Positions 37,846 through 45,668 of a DNA stretch of 64,000 nt are shown one piece after another. Both the position numbers and the translations under genes were made by a program. Position 1 is the first letter of the stretch. Every line of letters starts with the position of its first letter. Under the pieces are notes generated by a model. It was not told the origin of the DNA, ran no database searches, and saw nothing but the letters and a program-made list of their open reading frames with translations. Location of the stretch: positions 1 through 64,000 of the forward strand of contig JAZOTD010000026.1 in assembly GCA_045657465.1 (NCBI GenBank), given 5' to 3'. The DNA is from RGIG1681 sp045657465. GTDB taxonomy: Bacteria; Bacillota; Clostridia; Christensenellales; UBA1242.

Positions 37846-37907
37846 GTGTGGATATTTTTACACACGCCTTATACTAAAATGAAGGTGTCATCTCAAAACA
37901 GGTGACA
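37846..37907 (+). promoter_or_regulatory. Promoter of the phage-type regulator, with two inverted repeats
   Basis: The -10 element is TATACT (37870-37875), with no good -35. GTGTG (37846-37850) and CACAC (37861-37865) form an inverted repeat with ten bases between, covering the -35 zone. A hairpin TGTCATCT/AGGTGACA (37886-37907, one G-T pair, loop CAAAAC) lies at the start of the predicted leader. The first repeat is placed like an operator and the second like a 5' stabilising stem. Confidence 0.45.
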
Positions 37908-37941
37908 ATAAAAAAAGTAAAAATTTTAAGCGGAGGAAAGC

Positions 37942-38625
37942 ATGAAATTTAACAGCATCAATACACAATCAAAGGTTTCACAAAATAAAAAACTTTCACA
38001 AGAAAAGGTGAGAATGCTTGAGTTGTTTATAAAAACGATGAGTGACGAACAAAGACATAAATTTTGGATAAAAACATTGCTTTCTGCGCAAAAAATTTTC
38101 CCAGAAATTATAAAAAGAGTCGACAATATCATTGAGCTTCAAGCATCGTCAGTGTCATTTGCTTCAGATATTTATGGAAGCGAAAATCCAACGATGAAAC
38201 AATTTGAAAAAGTTATCAACCTAACTGACAGAAAATCATTTTTATTAAACTTAAATCTAATTTCTCAACAACTCACTAACGACCTAAACAAAGACGACAA
38301 AGATTTTTTAGAGAAAAGATATATTCATGGCATGTCAGTCGAAACATTGGCCGAGGATTTTTCTATTTCAGTAAGAACTGTATATCGCAGAATTGACAAA
38401 TTAATCTCACAGATACAAGACAATATTTTAAGGAAAAACTGGTCACTAAAATTTTTAGAATCACAAATCAAAAATGAATATTGGCTACAACAAAAATTTC
38501 TTTCTCATGTAACTGAATATTGCAAGAATTTGAACTATAACATGGCAAAGTTAAAAAATATTAAAGAAGATCATCATCACCATCATAACGAGGAAAATTT
38601 GGATAATTTAAATTTTGGCTCTTAG
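37942..38625 (+). CDS. Phage-type regulator with sigma-70 region-4-like helix-turn-helix
   Basis: A 227-residue cytoplasmic protein. Residues about 118-160 (DKDFLEKRYIHG...LAEDFSISVRTVYRRIDKLI) form a helix-turn-helix of the sigma-region-4/ArpU type found in phage late-gene regulators. The flanking helices carry no domain I recognise. It comes first in the phage module and has a strong ribosome site, GGAGGA, so control of the downstream structural genes is the obvious role (inference); acting as the DNA-binding part of a terminase is an alternative. The last codons, including a run of five His, lie in a 65-base overlap with the convergent gene ending at 38561. The His run is the antisense of that gene's Asp-rich C-terminus. 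Confidence 0.65.
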   Translation: MKFNSINTQSKVSQNKKLSQEKVRMLELFIKTMSDEQRHKFWIKTLLSAQKIFPEIIKRVDNIIELQASSVSFASDIYGSENPTMKQFEKVINLTDRKSFLLNLNLISQQLTNDLNKDDKDFLEKRYIHGMSVETLAEDFSISVRTVYRRIDKLISQIQDNILRKNWSLKFLESQIKNEYWLQQKFLSHVTEYCKNLNYNMAKLKNIKEDHHHHHNEENLDNLNFGS

Positions 38626-39493
38626 ATTTATTTATTAGCGATAAATTTTTTAATTTAAATAATTGCTCCTTTAATTTAGAAACTGTTTTAACTGGTTGGT
38701 TTTCCATAGTTTTTTCATTATTGTTTTTTTCTTCAAAATTATCATATTTTGTATTTTTCTTAAATTTTTTCATTAATTTATACAAAATAATCAAAAATAG
38801 CACAATAATTGGAATTACTATTATCGATACCAAAATGGTTTTTAATGATGGGGAAATATAAATTACTTTTTCTTTTGGATCAACAGCATCAATTATAGAT
38901 TCTGGATTACTTTCACTATTAAGCACAATCTCTGACAAATTAACAACGTTTTCACTATAAACATATCCTTCATAAACATTAGTTGAGTTGTGATCAGGAA
39001 CATAACTTACATAATACCAAACATTACTTTTTCCACCACTAGGAACTTTACCTATACAACTTGCAATATATTTTATACCCAAGGTCCCTGCAGAAATTGT
39101 TGTTAATGAATCTCCTGACGTTGAAGGAATATTCCAAATTTGTGTTCCTGCACTATTTTTTATATCACAAGTAACACCTTGAAGGGTTTTCACCACAGGC
39201 ACAAACGTTGACCTAATAACATAATTAGAATTTATGTATCCAACAAACCTGTCATATTCAACTTTCAAAACTTCATCTGAAACATCTTCTAAAATATAAA
39301 CAAAATAACTTTCAGGAACAACAAACAAAACATTATCTTCACTAAAATATAAATCTTCAGTTTTATAAAGGACACAATTTTCCAATGCCTTAGCATAGCC
39401 TGAAAATTCAGCAGAAGATAAAGCAATAGCTCTTTGATTTAAATTAAAATTAATTAGAAAGATTGATATTAAAAAAACGCAAATTTGTCTCAT
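38561..39493 (-). CDS. Small SH3-like membrane-anchored protein inside the phage module
   Basis: A 310-residue envelope protein. The signal peptide starts MRQICVFLISIFLINFNL and ends near AIA. Two SH3-like domains follow (LKVEYDRFVGYINSNYVI; GTLGIKYIASC...VYEGYVYSENVV), then one transmembrane helix (TILVSIIVIPIIVLFLIIL), a basic stop, and a polar cytoplasmic tail ending in an Asp cluster. Layout and SH3 text match the C-terminal half of the protein at 3134-5143, so the two are paralogues. I chose the ATG at 39493 because the signal peptide begins there and TATAAT ends seven bases before it. An in-frame ATG at 39529 would add 12 residues but has no ribosome site either. The gene is inverted relative to its phage neighbours and overlaps the regulator tail to tail by 65 bases. 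Confidence 0.7.
   Translation of the reverse strand: MRQICVFLISIFLINFNLNQRAIALSSAEFSGYAKALENCVLYKTEDLYFSEDNVLFVVPESYFVYILEDVSDEVLKVEYDRFVGYINSNYVIRSTFVPVVKTLQGVTCDIKNSAGTQIWNIPSTSGDSLTTISAGTLGIKYIASCIGKVPSGGKSNVWYYVSYVPDHNSTNVYEGYVYSENVVNLSEIVLNSESNPESIIDAVDPKEKVIYISPSLKTILVSIIVIPIIVLFLIILYKLMKKFKKNTKYDNFEEKNNNEKTMENQPVKTVSKLKEQLFKLKNLSLINKSKSQNLNYPNFPRYDGDDDLL
38630..38651 (+). terminator. Weak terminator candidate after the regulator
   Basis: An ATTTAT/ATAAAT stem with a TAGCG loop precedes six T. The stem is A-T only, so efficiency is doubtful. It lies inside the opposing gene. Confidence 0.3.
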
Positions 39494-39499
39494 ATTTAG

Positions 39500-39505
39500 A
39501 TTATA
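39500..39505 (-). promoter_or_regulatory. -10 element giving a leaderless transcript
   Basis: TATAAT on the minus strand, then six bases (CTAAAT), then the ATG at 39493. The -35 region is poor (TGTTTA at 17 bases). The geometry matches the paralogue's promoter at 5150-5155. Confidence 0.5.
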
Positions 39506-39576
39506 AATATATCTTTTTTGCTTAAACATGTGAAATTTGTCTATTTTTGAAGCTTTCTAATTTATTATTAAACATT

Positions 39577-41013
39577 ATGAAAAAAAATCAAATTTTAAAA
39601 TTATATCAACTAAAAAATGAAATCACCAGACGAAATATTTTGCCTCTGGCAAATTACAACACTGGCAAAATTATTCACAAAAAACAATTAGCATTTCATC
39701 GATCTCAAAAAAGAAACAGGTGGGTGTTTGGCGGAAACAGAACCGGAAAAACTGAATGTGGTGCCGTTGAAACAATATGGTTATCTCTTGGCTGTCACCC
39801 GTACAGAAAAAACAGACAATCAACAGAATGCTGGGTCGTAAGTCTTTCAACAAGAGTACAAAAAGAAGTTGCCCAAGCAAAAATATTAAAATATCTGCCG
39901 AAAACTAGGATATCAAAGATTATTATGGAATCAGGAAATGCATCAACACCTGAAATGGGCATAATCGAATGCATTATAGTTAAAAATTATTTTAATAATT
40001 TTAGCAAAATCTGGTTTAAGTCTTGCGAGTCTGGCAGAGAAAAATTTCAAGGTTCTAGCCTTGATTTTGTGTGGTTTGATGAAGAACCACCAGAAGATAT
40101 TTATAAAGAATGCCAAATGAGAGTTCTTGATAAAAACGGTGAAATTTTTGGAACAATGACACCCCTTAAAGGACTCACTTTTATTTATGACGAAATTTAT
40201 TTAAACAAAAACAATGATGATGAAGTTTTTTATTTATTTATGTCTTGGGAAGACAACCCATATCTTAATCAAAAAGAAATAATCAGACTATGTAATTCTA
40301 TGTCTGAAAGCGAGCTTGCAAGCAGAAAAGATGGCAAATTTGAACTAAAAGATTGCGGGCTTGTTTATCCCGAATTCGACACAACAATCAATGTCATTGA
40401 ACCTTTTTCAATCCCTAAAGACTGGCAAGATACAATATCAATTGACCCAGGGCTTAACAATCCACTTTCTTGTCACTGGTATGCTAGGGATTATGACGAC
40501 AACATTTATGTGGTCGCAGAACATTTTGAAGCAGGAAAAACCATTGAATATCATGCGGAAAAAATTAAAAACATCTCCGCCAAATTATCATGGAAAACCG
40601 CACCAAATGGCATGATTGAATCGCTTATTGATAGTGCTGCAAATCAAAAAACATTATCATCACCAAAAAGTGTAACCGAACTTTTTTATGAAAATGGAAT
40701 CATGGTAAATCCAAACGTCAACAAAGATTTACTTTCAGGAATATCAAAGGTGAAAACCTACTTAAAAAACATTTCAGGAAAAACTAAACTTTATATCTTT
40801 TCTTCATGCACAAATTTGATTCAAGAATTTAAAACCTATCGTTGGAATGGCCATGACGCACCAATAAAAAAAGATGACCACGCACTTGACGAACTTAGAT
40901 ATTACATAATGAACATAAATGCCAGTAAATCAATCTCAAAAACCCAAACAGAAATTCAAAAACACAAAAAACTTTTATACAAAAATTTAAGAAGAGAACA
41001 ATATGAAAAATAA
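39577..41013 (+). CDS. terL: Phage terminase large subunit
   Basis: DNA-packaging motor: an ATPase that pumps DNA into the procapsid plus a nuclease that cuts concatemers. Numbering is from the possible upstream TTG start at 39547. Walker A GGNRTGKT is at 62-69, Walker B DFVWFDEEP at 173-181 with the catalytic Glu pair, the coupling motif TMTP at 203-206, and RNase-H-fold nuclease acids at D300 (ISIDPG), D362 (LIDSAAN) and D443/D444/D448 (KKDDHALDEL). Both domains are complete and the length (478-488 residues) is normal, so the gene looks functional. The ATG at 39577 is preferred over the TTG at 39547; neither has a clear ribosome site. It overlaps the next gene by 11 bases. Confidence 0.93.
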   Translation: MKKNQILKLYQLKNEITRRNILPLANYNTGKIIHKKQLAFHRSQKRNRWVFGGNRTGKTECGAVETIWLSLGCHPYRKNRQSTECWVVSLSTRVQKEVAQAKILKYLPKTRISKIIMESGNASTPEMGIIECIIVKNYFNNFSKIWFKSCESGREKFQGSSLDFVWFDEEPPEDIYKECQMRVLDKNGEIFGTMTPLKGLTFIYDEIYLNKNNDDEVFYLFMSWEDNPYLNQKEIIRLCNSMSESELASRKDGKFELKDCGLVYPEFDTTINVIEPFSIPKDWQDTISIDPGLNNPLSCHWYARDYDDNIYVVAEHFEAGKTIEYHAEKIKNISAKLSWKTAPNGMIESLIDSAANQKTLSSPKSVTELFYENGIMVNPNVNKDLLSGISKVKTYLKNISGKTKLYIFSSCTNLIQEFKTYRWNGHDAPIKKDDHALDELRYYIMNINASKSISKTQTEIQKHKKLLYKNLRREQYEK

Positions 41014-41455
41014 AAAATTTTGTCGTGACGATATCATTAAATTGTTAATAAAACTCGCTAATGGTTTTTATTATTCAGAAGAACAGTGTGAGTATGAAAA
41101 AGTGCAAAATAAATCAAATTTAAACAAAAAACAAGTAGATTATAATAATTTTGCAGAAAATTATTTAAATAATGTCAGGGGTTGCACACAATTAAATTTC
41201 TTGAGTGATATAGTTGAATTATCAAATGAAGAACCAAACAAACATGACAAAAACAATGAGAACCTTACTCTTGTTAAAAAGAAAGTTGCCACGCATTTTA
41301 TTTCGCCTGATATACACGCTGTTAAAATTCTTCTTGAAATTTTTTCTGAAAAGGTAGGTGATGATTCAATTGAAAATATGAGTGACGAAGAACTCTTAAA
41401 ACTAAAAAACAACTTAATAGGAGAACTTTTAAATGAATCTAACAAAAACAAATAA
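41003..41455 (+). CDS. TerS-like protein lacking the DNA-binding half (probable)
   Basis: A 150-residue cytoplasmic protein. The motifs GFYYSEEQCEYEKV (about residues 21-34) and LVKKKVATHFISPDIHAVKILLEI (about 89-112, the last 24 residues of that stretch) resemble the C-terminal half of clostridial small terminase subunits (GFEYEE..., KKVT.HYVPPD..A). The N-terminal helix-turn-helix normally found in those proteins is absent, and the sequence starts almost directly at the GFYY block. If this is right, DNA recognition may be done by another protein such as the regulator at 37942. It overlaps terL (11 bases) and the next small gene (23 bases), so it is translated as part of the packaging operon. 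The identification rests on remembered family motifs. Confidence 0.45.
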   Translation: MKNKKFCRDDIIKLLIKLANGFYYSEEQCEYEKVQNKSNLNKKQVDYNNFAENYLNNVRGCTQLNFLSDIVELSNEEPNKHDKNNENLTLVKKKVATHFISPDIHAVKILLEIFSEKVGDDSIENMSDEELLKLKNNLIGELLNESNKNK

Positions 41456-41603
41456 AATTATAAAATGCGACACTGTTTTATGTCATCAAAATTCAAGCTA
41501 TATTCTGTCAATCAATAGCTATAAGGGTGATATTTTTCTTTGTGACGCATGTTATAAAAAAGTCAAAAATTTATTCAAAAAGGACAACTTGAAACATGAG
41601 TAA
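41433..41603 (+). CDS. Small four-cysteine (zinc-finger-like) phage protein
   Basis: A 56-residue protein, MNLTKTNKIIKCDTVLCHQN at its start. It has Cys12 and Cys17 in the first half and a CDAC knuckle (Cys37, Cys40) in the second, a spacing suited to one zinc ion. The ribosome site TAGGAGA sits just before the ATG. It overlaps the preceding gene by 23 bases and the portal gene by 8, so the reading frame is locked into the operon. Tiny zinc-binding proteins between terminase and portal are common in phages, mostly without a known role. Confidence 0.7.
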   Translation: MNLTKTNKIIKCDTVLCHQNSSYILSINSYKGDIFLCDACYKKVKNLFKKDNLKHE

Positions 41604-43443
41604 AGAAGAACATTTTTATTATAGTGAATTAGAAGATGAAATCATCATCAATTCAATTCAAGCCGAGTTTAAGCAACGCCAAATTGAACGCAAACCTTAT
41701 GAACTAATTTGGGAACTAAATATGAATTTTTATTTAGGTAATCAGTATAGTTATATTTCAAACTCAGGTGAACTTCTCGACATCGAAAGAACATATATGT
41801 GGGAAAATCGCGAAGTATATAACCACATTGCACCAATCATTGAATCAAGACTCGCAAAACTCTCAAAGGTTAATCCAAAATTATATATCAAACCTGAGAC
41901 CACAAATGAAAAAGATATCAATATTTCAAAACTATCAACATCAATACTAAACAATTGTCTTGATCGCAACAATTTTAAAAAGATTATTTCAACTGCAACC
42001 CATTGGAGCGAAATCACCGGAACATCCTTTTATAAAATTAATTGGAATAGTGATAAAGGTAATATAATTGGAAATATTAACGGCAATATAATCAATGGAG
42101 GTGACGTTCAAATCTCTGCATGTTCACCATTCGAAATATATCCTGACTCAAACGAAGTTGCAAATATTGAAGATTGTCTATCAATTATTTATGCAAAAGC
42201 CATACCAATCAAACAAATTAAAGAAATATATAATATAGATGTAGATGCTGATGAAATTGACACATTAGGCATTGACAACAAGGCATACTCATCACACATA
42301 AGTGGACGAAGCAATGTTTCTAAAATTATACATTCAACAAAAAATAACTACGCTTATGTAATTGAAAGATATGAAAAACCTTCAAAAGAAAGACCAAATG
42401 GAAGATTAACAATCATTTGCAAAAATAAACTATTATATGATGGTGATTTGCCATACAAACCATCAACTGAAAACACTTTTGTATATCCATTTATAAAACA
42501 AATCTCAAATAAGCAACTTTCTTGCTTTTGGGGGAGCAGTGTAATTGAACGATGCATTCCAATTCAACGAGCTTATAACGCACTCAAAAACAAAAAACAC
42601 GAATACATCTCTAGACTTGCAAGCGGGGTGTTAACAGTTGAAGACGGGTCGGTTGATATTGACAATCTTGAAGATGAAGGTCTTGCACCTGGAAAAATTT
42701 TAGTTTATAGGAACGGATCGACTCCACCAAAATTTATGAACCCAGGAAGCATTCCAACAGAACTAGAAAAAGAAGAGGCTAGCCTACTTAATGAATTGAA
42801 CAGCTTATCATGTATGAGTAATATTTCAACAAAATCAATTGTACCATCAAATATCACAAGCGGCTCTGCCATTTCAATGCTAATTGAACAAGATGAAAGC
42901 AGGTTGTCACTCTGTGCAGAATATATAAGAAACTCAATTAAGCAGGTTGGGGTTTTTGTAATGAATCTTTTTAAAAATTATGTTACATCTCCAAGAATCA
43001 ACAAATTAAAATTAACAAACGAAGAAGATGCAATTGTTTATTGGACAAATAATGACATTACTGACAAAAACATCGATCTAGAAAATAATAACGAATTGCA
43101 AAAAAATCCAACAGAGCAGAAAGATTTACTTTTAACACTTTTTGAAAAAGGTTTTTTCTGCGATCAAAATGGCCACATTTCATCATCATATAAATCGCAA
43201 TTAATTAACTCACTTGGAATTAAAAACATCAATATAGAAGATGACCTTTATGAACTTCAAAAAAATAAGGCCAACGGCGAAAATCAAGAACCACAAAAAA
43301 TAAGTCAACCATTAGAAATTGATGACCACAAAATTCACATTGAAGAACATACAAAATTTATATTAACAACAACTTTAACAAAAGACCAATTAACCAAACT
43401 AACAAACCACATAAAACAACACAAACTTATGTCAAACAATTAG
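41596..43443 (+). CDS. Phage portal protein (P22-like podovirus type)
   Basis: A 615-residue protein expected to form the dodecameric ring at the capsid vertex through which DNA enters. The text is typical of the large portal family of short-tailed phages: a charged helical start, YNHIAPIIESRLAKL...PKLYIKP, ISACSPFEIYPDSNEVANIEDCLSI (a 25-residue stretch, abbreviated here as SPFEIYPDS), then the wing/stem region with SVIERCIPIQRAYNALKNKK and SGSAISMLIEQDESRLSLCA near residues 310 and 430, and a polar helical tail rich in Asn, Gln and Lys. Its position after terL and before scaffold is canonical. The start overlaps the zinc-finger gene, consistent with coupled translation. Confidence 0.88.
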   Translation: MSKEEHFYYSELEDEIIINSIQAEFKQRQIERKPYELIWELNMNFYLGNQYSYISNSGELLDIERTYMWENREVYNHIAPIIESRLAKLSKVNPKLYIKPETTNEKDINISKLSTSILNNCLDRNNFKKIISTATHWSEITGTSFYKINWNSDKGNIIGNINGNIINGGDVQISACSPFEIYPDSNEVANIEDCLSIIYAKAIPIKQIKEIYNIDVDADEIDTLGIDNKAYSSHISGRSNVSKIIHSTKNNYAYVIERYEKPSKERPNGRLTIICKNKLLYDGDLPYKPSTENTFVYPFIKQISNKQLSCFWGSSVIERCIPIQRAYNALKNKKHEYISRLASGVLTVEDGSVDIDNLEDEGLAPGKILVYRNGSTPPKFMNPGSIPTELEKEEASLLNELNSLSCMSNISTKSIVPSNITSGSAISMLIEQDESRLSLCAEYIRNSIKQVGVFVMNLFKNYVTSPRINKLKLTNEEDAIVYWTNNDITDKNIDLENNNELQKNPTEQKDLLLTLFEKGFFCDQNGHISSSYKSQLINSLGIKNINIEDDLYELQKNKANGENQEPQKISQPLEIDDHKIHIEEHTKFILTTTLTKDQLTKLTNHIKQHKLMSNN

Positions 43444-43452
43444 GAGAATAAT

Positions 43453-44043
43453 ATGGAAGAAATTTTAGAACAACCATCTCTTGAAACTGAACTAAATGAC
43501 CATGGATTAGATTCAGCAAATCAAGAAGGCTCTATCTATGGAAAGTTTAAAGATGCAAAAACATTGCTTGATGCTTATAACTCACTTCAGGCAGAATTTA
43601 CAAGAAAAAGCCAGAAATTAGCAGAATTTCAAAGAGAAAATGAAAATATTGCGGTTTTTAACAAAGAAGATTCACTTGATGAAATTTTAAAAGATGAAAC
43701 AACTGACAAAGAGAAATATAAAAAGGAAATCACGGAGATTTTATCTACAAACAATTTAGATAATCTGCCAAACAAGTATCATGTTGCTTTTAAAATTGCT
43801 AAAACTGTCGAGCAAAAAGTTGCAGACAATTTAAACAACATCCAATTTGTTGACGAGTATTTAACTAAAAACACTTCACTCAAAGAAAAAATAATTGGTG
43901 AATATTTATCAACTTTAAATAATATTTCAACCCCACCAAAAATGATTTCAGGCAATCCTTCAACAATTCACTATTCAAATACTATTTCGCAGCCAAAAAC
44001 ATTACGTGAAGCGGGTGAAATATTTTCAAAAATGTTAAAATAA
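43453..44043 (+). CDS. Phage scaffolding protein
   Basis: A 196-residue acidic, helical protein. Residues about 28-62 (YGKFKDAKTLLDAYNSLQAEFTRKSQKL...) match the common start of scaffold proteins that direct capsid assembly and are then released. The middle is Lys/Glu-rich coiled-coil. The C-terminus (LREAGEIFSKMLK) is a basic-hydrophobic helix of the kind that touches the coat protein. The ribosome site AGGAGA overlaps the portal stop codon. The major capsid gene follows nine bases on. Confidence 0.8.
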   Translation: MEEILEQPSLETELNDHGLDSANQEGSIYGKFKDAKTLLDAYNSLQAEFTRKSQKLAEFQRENENIAVFNKEDSLDEILKDETTDKEKYKKEITEILSTNNLDNLPNKYHVAFKIAKTVEQKVADNLNNIQFVDEYLTKNTSLKEKIIGEYLSTLNNISTPPKMISGNPSTIHYSNTISQPKTLREAGEIFSKMLK

Positions 44044-44052
44044 GGAGAATTT

Positions 44053-45225
44053 ATGATTACATTATCAACAGCTGACAACGCGCTACGTGAAGTCTATCTT
44101 GGTGTTTTAGCAAACCAACTAAACACAACAATCAACCCATTACTTGCAAGAATCAACCAAACAACATCAGATGTTTGGGGTAAGGAAATTAGAAAAATTG
44201 CTCCATATGGCATCAACGGTGGTATTGGTGCAGGAACAGAAGATGGAGCACTTCCAACAGCCTCTGCGACAAATTACGCACAATTTGTTTTGCCACTAAA
44301 AAACCTTTATGGAAAAATTGAAATTTCAGATAAAGCAATTAGAGCTTCTGAAAGTTCAACTGGTGCTTTTGTTAACTTGCTTAACTCTGAAATGGAAAAT
44401 CTTTTAAAGTCTAGTGCATTTAACTTTGGAAGAATGCTCTATGGTGATGGTAGCGGTTCACTCGCAAAAACACTTAACAACACAACTGAATATATTGAAG
44501 TAAACACAACAACAAATTTAATTGAAGGAATGATTGTTGATATCGTTAATGATAGAGATATAATTGTTTATTCTGGAATTAAAATTGTATCTATTGACCG
44601 AATTAACAACAGGGTTTATCCAGCCTCAATGCCATGCGGAGCAGATGTTTTATATGACACAGAATTCGATATCGTTGTTCAAGGCTCATACAAAAATGAA
44701 ATTACTGGTCTTGGAGCAATCTTTTCAAACACTGGCAGCTTGTATGGTTTAGACCGTGAAACACACAAATGGCTTGTTCCATATATGAAAGATCATTCTG
44801 GTCAAGACATCACTGAAAATGCAATGCAAACAGCAATTGACGAACTTGATGAATACACAAACAGCAAGGTTGACTTTATTGTTTGTTCTGCAGGTGTAAA
44901 GAGAAATTATCAAAACTATCTTGCATCATACAGAAGCAATATTGATGTTCTTAATCTTGAAGGTGGCTTTAAAGCAATTTCTTATAACGGAATCCCAGTA
45001 GTATCTGACAGATTCGTTCCTGCAAAAACAATGTTCTTGCTTGACACAAAAGAATTCAATATGCACCAACTTTGCGATTGGAAATGGCTTGAAAGTGAAG
45101 ATGGTAGGGTAATTAAACAAACTTTAAATAAACCTACTTATCAAGCAACACTTGTAAAATATGCTGACCTCATCTGTAACAAACCAGCTGGACAAGCAAA
45201 ACTTTCAAATGTGAAAGAATCTTAA
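44053..45225 (+). CDS. Phage major capsid protein
   Basis: A 390-residue protein placed directly after scaffold. Features are a helical N-terminal arm (ADNALREVYLGVLANQLN), an E-loop-like GIGAGTEDGALPTASATNYAQFVLPLKNLYG segment (GTEDGALPTASA at about 58-69), a spine-helix region (SEMENLLKSSAFNFGRMLYGDGS), and a late P-domain block (GFKAISYNGIPVVSDRFVPAKTMFLLD, with GIPVVSDRF near 315). These fit an HK97-fold coat protein. The ribosome site AAGGAG is strong, and a stable RNA hairpin follows the gene, in line with high expression. Confidence 0.87.
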   Translation: MITLSTADNALREVYLGVLANQLNTTINPLLARINQTTSDVWGKEIRKIAPYGINGGIGAGTEDGALPTASATNYAQFVLPLKNLYGKIEISDKAIRASESSTGAFVNLLNSEMENLLKSSAFNFGRMLYGDGSGSLAKTLNNTTEYIEVNTTTNLIEGMIVDIVNDRDIIVYSGIKIVSIDRINNRVYPASMPCGADVLYDTEFDIVVQGSYKNEITGLGAIFSNTGSLYGLDRETHKWLVPYMKDHSGQDITENAMQTAIDELDEYTNSKVDFIVCSAGVKRNYQNYLASYRSNIDVLNLEGGFKAISYNGIPVVSDRFVPAKTMFLLDTKEFNMHQLCDWKWLESEDGRVIKQTLNKPTYQATLVKYADLICNKPAGQAKLSNVKES

Positions 45226-45234
45226 TATAATCAC

Positions 45235-45262
45235 ATATCCACATGATTTTTCATGTGGATAT
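45235..45262 (+). promoter_or_regulatory. Stable hairpin after the capsid gene
   Basis: A perfect 12-base stem ATATCCACATGA/TCATGTGGATAT with a four-T loop and no T-tract after it. It lies between the capsid stop codon and the next ribosome site. It probably stabilises or marks the processing of the capsid mRNA rather than terminating transcription. Confidence 0.7.
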
Positions 45263-45281
45263 ATTGATAAAAGGACGATTT

Positions 45282-45668
45282 ATGAAGTTTAATGAAAAAT
45301 ATTTTAAAGAATATAAAGATATGTTTAATGTTTATAATTTAATAACTAAAATAAACCCAAACTATAAACTATTTCGCAATAACAAAACAAACACATTTAT
45401 CATTGTAAATTCTGCAAAAAATAATCAAATTTGCTTAAATTTTGATAATTTTAATCAAAATATTTTAAAAACTCTGCAATATACAAAAATAGAAAATTCA
45501 AAAAATGTGTTTAATGATATTGAAAAAAACAATCTAATAATAAAAGAAAACTTTAACAAAACACTTAAAAAACAAACCACTGATAAGATGTGTGAAATTG
45601 CAAACTTTTCAAAACGAGTAAACCGTCTTTCAACAAATTCAATTAATAAAATTATAGGAGCAGACTAA
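45282..45668 (+). CDS. Conserved phage head-region protein, function unknown
   Basis: A 128-residue, Asn/Lys-rich protein. The first half is a small beta unit (INPNYKLFRNNKTNTFIIVN); the second is helical (VFNDIEKNNLIIKENFNKTLKKQTT). Its place between capsid and connector suggests a head-completion or minor virion protein, but no family is assigned. The ATG at 45282 is chosen over an upstream ATG at 45243 because AAAGGA lies before it, while the upstream start falls inside the hairpin. The stop overlaps the next start (TAATG). Confidence 0.65.
   Translation: MKFNEKYFKEYKDMFNVYNLITKINPNYKLFRNNKTNTFIIVNSAKNNQICLNFDNFNQNILKTLQYTKIENSKNVFNDIEKNNLIIKENFNKTLKKQTTDKMCEIANFSKRVNRLSTNSINKIIGAD

Noticed and set aside
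38570..38600. His run taken as an engineered tag or metal-binding tail
   Set aside because: It is best explained as the antisense of the Asp-rich end of the overlapping gene. No vector sequence is seen.
39547..39576. TTG at 39547 as the start of terL
   Set aside because: An ATG ten codons on fits the homologous start as well, and the TTG has no ribosome site. Neither start is proven.
45235..45262. Terminator after the capsid gene
   Set aside because: The stem is strong but no T-tract follows, and the next gene continues at once with its own ribosome site.
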